The notes below the pieces were generated by a model. That model did not search any database, was not told where the DNA came from, and saw only the letters and a list, made by a program, of their open reading frames with translations. A stretch of 64,000 nucleotides of DNA, from positions 10,063,288 through 10,127,287 of the forward strand of contig JAEMBT020000009.1 of the NCBI GenBank assembly GCA_018873245.2, given 5' to 3'. How positions within the stretch are numbered: the stretch's first letter is position 1; every line of letters starts with the position of its first letter. This stretch comes from Archegozetes longisetosus. Lineage: Eukaryota; Arthropoda; Arachnida; Sarcoptiformes; Trhypochthoniidae. The position numbers and the translations under genes are program-made. Positions 45,944 to 57,408 of the stretch are shown in pieces.

Positions 45944-46310
45944 TGTACTATCAAAAGGTTCTAACATTTAAGCTATATACTTATAAGTTATTACTAGACT
46001 TTTTAGTGCCTTTAAATATGAACTCTAATGTATTGCAATATCTATCACTTTTATAAACGGTTTCATATAATGCATATGATTTTGTTTGTTTTATGTTCGT
46101 GTTATCATAGTATTAAAACTACTTTTGTCGGTTGTTTACATCAAAATCGTCGCATAAAGTTGTAATAAGTCCAACTTTCCAAGAGACGAACGACGTCTCC
46201 TGAGAAGAATTTCAAGCGATGCTCTTAAACTAGCATGAGCGATGATCGCATGATGGCAATCATAGACTGCAAGCAACGCATCGCACTATTCTGGACTCAG
46301 CTTTGTGCAG
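45730..46310. mobile_element. Possible MITE with GCTGAGYCCAGAAYAGTRC ends
   Basis: Left GCTGAGCCCAGAACAGTAC (about 45,733) is matched, reversed, by GCACTATTCTGGACTCAGC (about 46,287-46,305). GATGCGATGC-like short tandems lie next to each end. No target duplication was found, so the limits are approximate. Confidence 0.4.
45909..45941 (+). repeat. (GA)n microsatellite
   Basis: About 16 uninterrupted GA units inside the candidate MITE. The open frame across it is not a gene. Confidence 0.9.
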
Positions 46311-47190
46311 ACTTTGTAAGCATGAATAGAGGTGTATTTTTTCAATCGATAATTTGTAATGTTTTTTGAATTAAGTACTAACACTCTCGTTGAGTAAAAC
46401 ACTTGACTTTGAACAAAATTCCAAGACCAGCGAATTCGGTTTTTCAATAGAAGTTTGAGAAACAGGACTAAAATGTTTGGAGCGCATTGCCATTATTGCC
46501 TTGGTGTTCTATTTGGAAAATTAAGCTTTTCTCAAGTAATTCTGAACAATTGTTTTAGTATGAAGTATGGACATAATTTCTTGTTTTTTGTTTTTGATAA
46601 TCTATTGAGGTCATAAATTCAGTCTGCGGAATGCTTTAAACCAGATTTCGAAGTTATCAGTTTTTCAAATCTTTCGGTCACTGACTAAAATCGAAACGCA
46701 GTGCTTATAGCATATGGAAGCATAGTATGAGACGAAGCCATCAATCTGACACGGTATTCATGCGTAGGAAACACGTTTGCTAGATAGGCATTTCATTAGA
46801 TTGACATTTCGTTAGACCAGCAATACATTGCTAAATTTACACTACTTATAAAAATAAATTGCCATATCATAACTCAGCCTAACCTGACCTAAGCAAAAAC
46901 TGATCTAACATAATCATCTTATGTAGGTCAAGGTTAGTTTGGATTATTTTCGTAGAAGTGAGGTCTGGTTGGTGCCTATCGACTAATACATTTACCTGGA
47001 CTAGGAACTCCAAATGTTAGTCTAGTGTATTAGATCCTGCAAGACTCAATACACTGGAATATATTTGGTCGATTCAAAATAGATGTCAGAGTTATATCAT
47101 TTAGATAAGATATTTTGCAAAACATGTTTATTTAGAATTTATATGCAATTAAGTATTTGCTTCTTCATGATGCAATCGCTTTTAATATTG
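46311..47190. other. Non-coding stretch
   Basis: I see no gene or clear repeat. Confidence 0.4.
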
Positions 47191-47194
47191 GTGT

Positions 47195-47815
47195 TTCTAA
47201 TATTTGATTTTGCAAGTGTCCCGAAGGTTGATGCTCTTCGGGCCAGTGTTGCACCAGAAGAACGCAGGGTTTTTATAAAATGTCATGTGCTTTTTGGGCC
47301 ATAGTGCTTCCGAAATTTACGTTAAGCTAATTAAAATAGCTGGGTGAAACAGCTATAGTGAAAGATAAGTTTATAGAATTCACAACTAATTTAAGTATGA
47401 GAGGACTTTGCCAAGTCAACAAGAGTCTGATGTAGGAAGACCTCATGAAGCAACAGATGAAGTACACGAAGAAGCACTAAAAAAGCTTCTAAAAGAACAA
47501 CGTAGAAGAACAACGTAGTTAAACAACGAGTGAATTGACTTTCATTTAGGTATCAGCCAATTAAGTACAGTGGGGCTTCTAAAGAATCTAGAATTACGTA
47601 AAGTGGCAGCACGATGCAGCATTGCTTCCAAACAAAAAGAATTAAGAGTTAATATTTCTTCAGGATATCTTGAAAGATAGTAAAGTGATCCTGATATGTT
47701 AAATATAATTATTGCTATCAACGAAACATGGATAAAAAATTATGACCTACTCGATGCATCGCAGTTGAAGGAATGGCGCTATCCTACAGAACAACCACAA
47801 TGAAATTAATTATAT
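47195..47815 (+). mobile_element. Decayed mariner, second family, 5' part
   Basis: Same family as 14,880-15,985. A helix-turn-helix start is better kept here (RASVAPEERRVFIKCHVL at about 47,240-47,295), followed by VYRIHNQF-like and EVHEEALKKLLKEQR (about 47,460-47,505) and a short piece before the catalytic domain. The element stops near 47,815, so the catalytic half is missing. Confidence 0.65.
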
Positions 47816-48099
47816 TTCTCCTGTGATTTTGCAGCATCGAGAGGCTTGAGTTATCTTTAGCATGGTTGTAAGGTTCTGAGCAAGAGATTAAAGAAGAACA
47901 ATTTCAATAGATTAAAATACGCTAGCTTAGAATCAATATACACTAAATTGCTAATCAGATAAGACATTCGTGATAGAAGTGTCTATTTATTCAACTCAAA
48001 TCTGGACAACATGCATCCAGACTTAGGTTCATTCTAGGCTTTGGACTAGTTAATCTGAAATCTGGACGCTTGGTCACCTTAAAACTAGCATTCTTTGGA

Positions 48100-49072
48100 A
48101 AAGTATTGTACTAAGTTATTGGATGACTTGAATAAATTTATTGTTCCCATTCAAAAGCTTAAATAAATACAATATCTAGATTTTGATGATTTCAATGACT
48201 GTGAATGATGACTCTATAACAAAAGTTATGAATTCCTGCTAACAAGTGAGCTATATTGATCTGAAGTTTTGCAGAAAATTGACAAATAAAACGTTGATAA
48301 CATACTCAAACTAGTAGAGAAAGTACTTAACAAAAATTAACTGTCACTTTAGGGCTTTATCTCATCAGTAAGGCTTCAGAATTGAGAGATTGTTTACTAT
48401 AGAATTTATTGTGGAAATTTGTAAGAATTGTCACAATTAAGTTTAGAACTCAGTATAGACTATATTTGAAAGTAATACGAATTCACGGAAAATCAAAATT
48501 ATCAAATAGTTAGCTCTTAGTATTCTCACATTAATACCATTGTGCACTTTTATTGCTCTTTTTGAAATTCTTTATATTATTAAATAAAATATTATTGTCG
48601 CTTTGTTATTCTATTACATCAATGAGTTATTCGAATTCATTTGGAAGATTTTCATGAATTATTTTATAGCTATTATATTCAACATTTAGACTAAATTTAT
48701 ATTATAGCTAATTTTTTTCAAGCAGCTAAGAATCAGGTGGTCTAAATAAGCATTAACAACCTACATATCAGACCATCTAAAGACTGAATGATAGGTATGA
48801 ATAATGGCTAAGGACTGAATACAAGTCTCTAATGAGGAGTTCAGATGTATTACTGACAGTTAGAAAAACATTAATTTATTGTTAGGTGGTAGTTGCAAAA
48901 GCAATGAAATAAATTCTTCATTCTTACACAAGAATTAGGCGTTTGTTTTATATAAAGGTTGAGTTGAAATCTCGATCCCAGATACGGGTAGGTTATTATT
49001 TTTGATTACTGGCCAAATTGAAATTTTAATTTACAAGTATATTCAATAATATAGTTATTAAAAATTAGAACT
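48100..49072. repeat. Intergenic part of a tandem duplication (left copy)
   Basis: This stretch is a diverged direct copy of 62,650-63,590. It includes a remnant of the small leucine-rich frame described at 62,538-62,783 (TKLLDDLNKFIVPIQKLK at about 48,112-48,165), here broken by stops. It forms the 3' flank of the SLC5 gene. Confidence 0.65.
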
Positions 49073-52000
49073 CTATAGTTGTGTTGCAGTAGAAACTGTA
49101 CCACTTGTATGGTTATGGTCATAAATATTAGTCTTTCTACTATTACTCAATCCGCTTTGTTGAGTCAAAGGATTGTTATCCACAAAACAATGAATGTTTC
49201 CATTGACGACTTTCTCATTTATTTGGAAAACTACTGGTTGAGTAGTAACTTTAGGTTCCTACATTCGAGAATAAAGATCATTGAAACCAACTTATAAAAA
49301 TTACTCAAATAACACATTACGTTATTAATATTTTTCAATAAAACTATATTTTATGCAAATTAATATCATGTATCATACTTGAATATCATGTCCCGGAAAG
49401 TCAACTCTTGGCTTTTGCGAGATTTCCTCATCTGATTGGACACAAGTTGGGCACAGTTTGGTGACTATTGGACTGAGAAGTGAACGATCACTTTTGCTAA
49501 TTGCATCTGGAGGATTAAATTGAGAATCAGCAAAATATGCTAGCAAAAAATTAAACTCATTACTTGCTATCACTTTATTATTCGAACAAAACCGTTTAAT
49601 AATTAAACTCATACAGATTCCAATAATAACAGCTGAGGTAAAGCCAACAAGGGAAATAAAGAAATAATTGATGTGATAGATTTTTGACATTCCGCTAAAT
49701 AAAGAAAAAAAATTAGTGATTCATATAAATAACTACATTATTGATAAATTTGAATACCTTGGCCAATAGTCAACTGTATAATTTCTTTTACTTGCAGCTG
49801 TCCACACATCATTAGTTACTTCGAGGAATGTTTCTCGTGAACAACCATCTACTGAAACTGGTAATTGAAAGCCTTTGGGTCTTGGATGAAATAGTGTACC
49901 AATTGTTATGAATAAGCAAATTCCAATGCCAGATACCAATCCACATAAAGCACCCTATTAATCAACAGAGTTACATTTCAATTTATATAACAATCAGTTT
50001 TTCTAAACTTACGATTGCGTTAACACATGGACAGAATATTCCTAAACAAAATAATGCCAAGAGAGGACCAGTTATTGAACCACTTAAAGCATATGATGCC
50101 TAATCGAATTGATTCAATAAGTTACAAGCTTTTAAGAACAAGTAAAATATGTTCTAACCTAACCTAACTCTGACATGTAGCTAAATGTGTTTTAAGAATA
50201 GACTAAGTAAATCTATCGAAAATGAAGGCTGATTGGTATCAAAACCATTTAGCTGTGTGTTCAAATTAGATAGATTTAATTGTAGGATGATTCGATTAAC
50301 TTACTTGAAGAACAGTTCCTAATCTTCCAACAATGAATGCTATTCCAATCGCTAACAGACCATAAGACATGGCTTAATTTTAATAAAACAAAAATGTTAT
50401 TCTTTAAGGGTTACATATTTATTTAAAAATTTCAAAACAAAACCTAGAAAAATGAATCTTAACTTATATTTTCTTAATTACCAAATATTTCTAATGGGTG
50501 TGATTAATTTGTTGTGTTAAACATGTATAAGAAACAAGTTTTGAGATAATACCATACTTCTCGTATACTATGAGTATTTCTCACCTATAATTTTAGTGAT
50601 CATAAGTTGTCTCTTCTCTTTAACATTGCGAAAATATCGTTTCAAAAAATCATCCCATGTGACAGTCGCCAGTGCATTAAAACCTGAAGACAATGTGCTA
50701 AAAGTAAAAGTTAATATTCAACTCTGATTTCGTTTGAATGTTTATTATGCAAACAAATATGCAAACCTTAACGATCCACTAAAAACACATGAAACGAATA
50801 GACCCGGTAGACCTTCGAATCTGGATAAAGTTTGCATCACAAAGTAAGGCATAAGCTTTAAGAACAAGAATCATTCTATTACAGGCATCAATGGTTTAAC
50901 TTAAATTAGCTTATTATTCAGTCAATTACTTGATCGTGTTTTTCAATTATTTTTAAAGAAACCGGATCACAATCATGATATTTAGCAAAGACAACAATTC
51001 CACACCAAATAGCAGTGAGTGATATCAATATGACACCTGGGATATTCCAATACAATGCTCTGCAATCAAATTAATCATGATTACATTGTTACGATCCCAC
51101 CAGATATATCGAGCTTTCAATTTAATCTTATAGAATTATACAAGTTTGTTAAATTTCTTCTTTAAATTGTTCTGAAGTGATTTCTGTCATTGAAATTACA
51201 CTATATATTATTTTATTACACTCTGAAAGTGATATGTGAAAATTCTTTGATTTATAACACTAAATTATGTCTTGGTTTTCTTCATGTTAGTTTGATTCTA
51301 CTACAATAAATGTATGCATAACTATTTGAATCAAATTTGACTTTACTTTTTAGCTTTGGAAGGTGTACCCATACAACAATATCTTTGCACTTGTGTCTGT
51401 TTTACACAATAAGTTCCCGTCCATCCTGTCAATGTTCCGAAAAATGCTGTCCAGAATATATCGCCTCGGTATATATTGAACTCTAAACTGCATGAAAGAG
51501 TATTTGATTGAATTTTGAGCATATTTTATATTAGTTTTAGAACTGACTTGAATATAGCCAATCGATTGTGTTCATAGGCTATTCTCCAGGGCTCTATCAG
51601 TCCTTGATTTCAGATGAAATAAATTGATTATATTTTTGTTTGAAAGTAAAAATTTTCACATACCTCCTGATTCTATTGATCCGGCTATAGCTACCATAAG
51701 CAGACCCGAGAACATGAGGATTGTCTGAAGAACATCAGTCCATATCACCTATCATTCATGAAATTTGTTTAAAGCTCATACCATTCAATCTTTGGAGTTA
51801 GTAATTACCGCTTTTATGCCTCCCTTTAAAAATTGAAAATAATTTATTTTTGTGCCGTTCAATATGAATTTAAATCATTTTAAAGGATTCTATCACTACT
51901 TAAAACAACTTACTATTGAAGTGTAGAAAGTGCAAATTGAACCAACGACTATGATTGAAGTTGTCACAGAAAGTGGTGTTACTATGTAAAAATATTTTTA

Positions 52001-54318
52001 AATCACACTTGCTCTGATTTATAAGTTTATATTTTTAATTTTCATATCTCGAAGAAACTTACCAGAAGCGAGTGCCAAAGATGGTCCGTATAAAACTGAA
52101 CCAAGATATGGTAACTGAAAAGATAATCACTCTTATTCAAAATTTCATGCATGTTGTATCTATACATAAAAAAAATCTGAGATTAGTACATGGTATATTA
52201 ATGATCGTTGATAACAATTGGAAAGCGTTGTCATGAGATATTTTCTGTGATACATCAAATGTCATGTAAATTGTCAATATAGCAATCAAAACAAACTTAA
52301 AATCAAATTTGGCAATAAATTATGCTCATCATAGGCAAGTTTAAACAGCAACAGCCTATTTCTTATTACTATCAACGATTATTAAGTTTATAACTCAATG
52401 CAATCTGTTAAAACATATTTATAGGCGATTAAATGCAAATATGAAATATTTCAACTGAGATCATTGAACTTTATATGAGTATTTCAGTCACTTACTGTAC
52501 ATAGTATGAAACCTATAGATCCCGAGATTCGAACAGCGTTGAGCCCAAAGCGCCGTAATAAATACTAAATCAAAAAATGATTCATAAAATTGGGGTATCA
52601 AATTAATATCATCTCAAGTTTAATCAATTACAGTTTGTTCACGAATTTGGCGACACGGTTAGAGACAAATTAGAATTTTAGTACTTAGTAGCTTCTATCA
52701 TGCCCATAATACTAAACGGTTCGGATTATGTCATTAAAGATCTAATCAAAGCCACGAAATTGGTGATAGATTTTAGTGGTCCTAATAGCTTTATTAATGC
52801 TCTTATTTTGTCGAATCTAGATCCATAACTTAAAATTTAACTCACAAACTCCCTTATTTAGCAATTTTGGTCTCATTTCAAAAGAGAAATTCGATTATTT
52901 CGTAAATTAGCTGAAATTCATTAAAAAACAGTCAATATTGAGGATTAAAGGCCTAAATAAATGAGAAAAAAATTCCTATATTTGGATTTTGGCAATAACT
53001 TTTATAACATCGACAAATGGACTTACCACCTGTACAAGATCTTCCTTTATTGTATTACATTGCGCTTAGTGTACAGATGTAGCTTTATTAATTCCTAGGG
53101 TGACCACCTCATGATGGGACAAAAATATTAAAGGGGACCCTTACATTTTTAAAAAGAAAAATGCCGCTTTTATTAGTCATTACAAATATTTAGGTGTCAA
53201 GCGATACATTCAAATATTAAAACATTGAAAATTATTAGTCATAGCTGATTTCAGAGGTATGTTTTTTGCTAGAAGTGGCATCTTTCAAAAGTTATTCAAA
53301 GTGAGAAATACAGGTTGATATCGGATATAAGTCAAGGCAGAAAAATTAATTCTATAACTTTTTGTTTAAACCGCAAGTGTTCAAAACATTAAACTGGGTT
53401 CTTAATCCCTTATCATTTGTAAAATAAATTCAATGTTTGGATTTCTAAGAAATATTTTTTTAGACACATTGCTAAAAATAGAAATTGAAAAACGGAACAA
53501 CTAATTATCCCGTAGAAAGCTTTTGGTATGACGGAATTTCTGTCTTTCATCTTTAAAAAGACGGGTCTCTTCCGTCAAAAACGAGAAGGGTAGTCACTAT
53601 ATTAATTCCTGATTTTATCAAACTAAGATTTAAACCTAATAATTTAACTACACAATTTTCCTTATTTAAATTTTTTCAATATTTTTCATCTTATTTCAAA
53701 AGAAACACTTAACTTAAGGGTTAGTTGAAATTCATTGAAAAATAGCTAATATTAAGGACTAAAAGCTATATTAAGGAGAAAAAATTTTTCTATATTCGGA
53801 TTTAAGCAATAACATTTCATAGCACCGACAAATTGCCAAATTCAGGGTCGGATTGTACTTATACAATTGCTGGCACTTACCTTATGAACACTTGTTAAGT
53901 TAAGTTTATAATAAACCGGCATAAATACGTTGGCTGCAAGTAGTACAGCAATTGTGAATGATATCAAATGAACTACATATTGAGTGCCCTGAAATTTAGT
54001 TAGTTTGATATTTGTTAATCATATTCAAAGAAATGGCTAAAAGTGGTCAGTTGTACTCACGAATAAATATATTTCTGACGGTACTCCTAGTACCGTGTTC
54101 GAAGATAGAAAACTTGCTATCAATGACATACAAACTGGAAACAAGCTTAAATTTCTTCCACCAGTCAGAAAATCATCTTTAGATGACTTTTTCCGATCTC
54201 TCCACGCGAAAAATACACCAATCAATGCAGATGTAAGTAGAAAGAGCACAAAAACACAATAATCAATGATTGAAAAGTTTTTATTTAGCATTTTGCTAGT
54301 TATGGAGAATAACTTCAA
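49073..54318 (-). CDS. SLC5-family sodium/solute symporter (sodium-coupled monocarboxylate transporter-like)
   Basis: Seventeen exons can be joined in frame (about 678 aa): 54,318-54,061; 53,988-53,881; 52,564-52,496; 52,114-52,063; 51,981-51,914; 51,823-51,809; 51,748-51,664; 51,603-51,549; 51,487-51,347; 51,059-50,930; 50,855-50,767; 50,697-50,585; 50,372-50,305; 50,099-50,013; 49,954-49,758; 49,694-49,379; 49,258-49,073. All introns are GT-AG. Diagnostic blocks include DFLTGGRNLSLFPVCMSLIA, TVLGVPSEIYLFGTQY, WTDVLQTILMFSGL, WTGTYCVKQTQVQRY and SSGFNALATVTWDDF, the order of SLC5 (SMCT/SMVT-like) proteins, which move small anions or vitamins with Na+ across the plasma membrane. The Met at 54,291 is an alternative start. 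Exon 6 has only 15 nt (GGIKA). The last exon is hydrophilic and conserved in the tandem copy. Substrate cannot be told. Confidence 0.9.
53097..53600. mobile_element. hAT-like nonautonomous element in SLC5 intron 2
   Basis: ATTAATTCCT occurs on both sides (53,087-53,096 and 53,601-53,610). The ends AGGGTGACCACC and, reversed, ATAGTGACTACCC are imperfect inverted repeats of hAT type. The inner TTAAAGGGGACCCTTACAT resembles the inner part of the element at 55,598. Flanking intron sequence (52,800-53,030 and 53,610-53,850) is itself a diverged direct repeat. Confidence 0.6.
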
Positions 54319-55462
54319 ACTAATAATGAACTAATAATAAGGGTAAGATGTTATTATCTTAAAGGACCACTTTCGCACTAAAATTATATTAACTACGACG
54401 TAACTTATATATGCTTAGAGTTATTGTATGATGTCTTCCAAGTGATACGATAATAAATTAGCTCATAAACTTGTATTAACCTCAGTTTCAAAATTCACTT
54501 CAGTTCAAGTGTTAGTCTATCTTATCATTAGTAAATAATATTACTTTTACATATTTTGAGCTTAATTCGACTTAACTTTGTTCTAAGAGTAAAGTTTGAC
54601 GGTATGCAAACAATAATAGTCTTAATTTAACTCTATAGCTATAATGATTTAACTCGGACAATCATTTTATTGCTTCAGATCAACTATCTTATTGTTTGTA
54701 AAATAATTGAATTGTACAATTGAAAATTCAAAAATCCTTGATAGTAACAAGGAAATGGCTATGTCAACTTTATTGTAATGTGCGTTAACTAATCATCAAA
54801 TCTGACTCTAGATTTGCTTTAATTACTATGATGAATATTTTATGTTTCTTAATATCTACAATATTATGATCTTGTGGAAGTCATGCCATCAAAACGCTTC
54901 ACTTCTGGTTGCTGTCAATGATTATTAAGTTTTTGAGTATAATTAGCGATACGACAAGCGATTATAAGTTCTTAATACACATCAAGTGATGATTTAACAC
55001 TTCAGCTTTTCATTGACACTTAAACCAGAAATTTTGATTTAATCCCTCAACGCCGTTTCTAGCATTGAATTAATTGTTATCTCTAAAAGACATCAAATTT
55101 ATTATCAAAACAAAGCACATATTTACAATAAAGTTATTCTAATTAATCTTCAATCACGAAGTTTCCTGAATTCCGATTAATAAAAAAAACACCAATTCAA
55201 CAACTTTTCTGTACTTAAATCATAAGTTTGAGCGATTTTCGTATTAATCAATCATTTAGATGTCAATTAAATGCTGAAAACAGTTACAGAAAGTACTAAA
55301 ATTTGATGCTTTCAATAAGAGAACAATTGATAATGAAATTGACTTTCTGTTGAAAGTGGTTTAGGAACTATTTCTAGCTTGATAATATATAGCTCTTTAG
55401 GTTGTATGAGTTTTAAGGATCTAGTAAAAAGCACTCGATTCAATTCTCCTGACCTCAAGGAT
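54319..55462. other. Upstream region of the SLC5 gene
   Basis: No other gene. The promoter and any 5' leader exon of the SLC5 gene would be here, but I cannot point to a specific element. Confidence 0.4.
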
Positions 55463-55689
55463 CATGAATATATAATTGATTTCAGCTAATTTCCACAATT
55501 CGAGATTTACCATCTCAAGGTTCGAAATTTCTGGTTAAGAATTACTTTGAAGGGTGAAAGGGATTGTTTAAATCTAAGGGAGTGCCAGATCCTCACCTAC
55601 GGTGGCTAACTTTAGTCAGGGGCATTTCGGGACAGAAAAAGATTAAAGGGGTACCCTTGTGTTTGAAATCGCAAATTTAAACAGATATT

Positions 55690-55945
55690 TGTAAAGCGTA
55701 GTCAAAACTTCACTTAGAAATGAAATCATATTTAAAGTTTGTTAATTAGCAAAAACCTTTTGATATAACATAGAAAAGAGGATTATTGTTTATTACTATA
55801 AAAAGCAATGTGTTTAATGTAGTTTATGTTTATTTTTTATAATAATAAACAATAATTCCCTTTTCTTTGTTATATCAAGATTTTGTGCTAATTAACAAAC
55901 TTTAAATATAATTTTATTTCTAAGTGAAGTTTAGGCTGCACTTTA
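55690..55945. repeat. Palindromic repeat of about 255 bp
   Basis: Arms 55,700-55,800 and 55,840-55,940 are inverted copies (AACTTCACTTAGAAAT against ATTTCTAAGTGAAGTTT; GTTAATTAGCA against TGCTAATTAAC). MITE-like and adjacent to the Tc1 insertion point. Confidence 0.75.
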
Positions 55946-55947
55946 TA

Positions 55948-57408
55948 CAGTACGTGATAAAATTGTTTTGACATCGCGCTTCGCATTAAGTTGACCATAA
56001 TTTCCAATAGCTTTTGTTGTTTATTTAGTAATTTATAATTTTTATCTAACAATACATTTATTGCAGAATTTAAATATATAATTAGAATTAATTGCAATTA
56101 TGTCTATCGTGAGAAGAGAAATATCTAACGACTTGCGTCAAGTAATTGTAAAACTGCGTTTAGAAAAGGGATTACTATTTAGTGAGATCCATGACTTGAC
56201 AGGAGTTATCCCGCAAACTCCTCATAAAATTGTAGAGAAGTATAAACGATTCAAATCTGTCGTTAGTCGCGAAGGAAGGGGCCGGAAAAAATATTAATAA
56301 ACAAAGAGCAACACATTATCAAACGAATGGTTAACAAAAACCGGCGAATCAGTTCAGTAAAAGTTGCCGATGAATTTGATAACTTATACCTTAAGAAAGT
56401 TAGTCCTAAAACTATCTTCAGAACTGTAAAAAATTTGAAATAAACCGTCGAATTGCTTGAAAAAACCATATATTAATTCACGTAATCGTAAGAAACGAAT
56501 GGAGTTTGCCAACAAATATCTTTCTAAGGATGATACTTTCTGAAATCGTGTTTTATGGTTCGATGAAAGTAAATTTAACTTATTTGGATCGGATGGACGC
56601 ATAAGTCTGGAGAAAAGTTGGTGAAGAGTTGGTGAAGAGTTAAACGAAAACTGTTTACAGCCAACTATAAAACACGGCGGTGGATCAGTTTGTATCTGGG
56701 GCTGTATGCCCTCCAGTGGGACTAGAAATCTGGTCTTTATTGAAGAAATGATGGATAGATATCTTTATGTTGATATTCTGAGCAATAATCTTAAGCAGTC
56801 TGCGAAAAAAACTTAAAATCGGACGCACTTTTATTTTCCAACAAGACTGCGATCCGAAACATACCTCCAAATTAGCTAAAAAATTCTTTGAAGATAATGA
56901 TATCTCGCTATTGGATTGGCCGCCACAGACTCCGGATCTTAACGTTATTTAGCAATTATGGGAGTATGTGGACACAAATATTCGGGAATATGATATTTCG
57001 AACAAAAGCCAGCTAAAAAGCGCTATTCTGAAGGTATGGCAGAATATTCCTCCCGAACTGACTAAAAAGTTGGTGAAATCAGTGCCGAAACGTATTCAAG
57101 TGGTTCTACAACGAAATGGCGGTCCAACAAAATATTAGTCATTTATCTCTCTGTAGTAATTTAATTGCAAAAAACTTAAATATTTCTCATCAAAACATTT
57201 TTGTCCACAAAATTTTAACCTTCTCTTAACTATAATTAATTTATAATATGTAAATAATGAAATTATTTAATTTTGATAATAATATTCAAAAGAGTATTAT
57301 TTGGCGTTAATTTGATTTAAGTCTCACATCTTTTCATTAATTAATTAAAGAGTTCTAATCAAAATGCTATTAAACTACTATTTATCAAAACAAGTTTGTC
57401 ACATACTG
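55948..57408 (+). mobile_element. Tc1 transposon, near full length but inactive
   Basis: Ends CAGTACGTGATAAAATTG and, reversed, CAGTATGTGACAAACTTG are flanked by TA. The transposase starts at 56,100 (MSIVRREISNDLRQVIVKLR, helix-turn-helix) with the hinge REGRGRKK at 56,270. It continues in broken frames: RNRKKRMEFANKYLSKDDTF and WFDESKFNLFGSDG with the first Asp (56,485-56,598), SVCIWGCMPSSG, FQQDCDPKHTSKLAKKFF with the second Asp (56,838-56,890), and TPDLNVI-QLWE with the final acidic residue (56,930-56,964, stop inside). It ends at 57,138. Total about 345 codons, the normal Tc1 size. Several stops and shifts. Confidence 0.88.

Noticed and set aside
45721..46056. 111-codon frame including the GA microsatellite
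   Set aside because: The frame depends on (GA)n read-through and lies in a probable MITE.
49373..49378. Stop directly after exon 16 as the end of the SLC5 protein
   Set aside because: A GT donor precedes it, and a further in-frame exon at 49,073-49,258 is conserved in the tandem copy.
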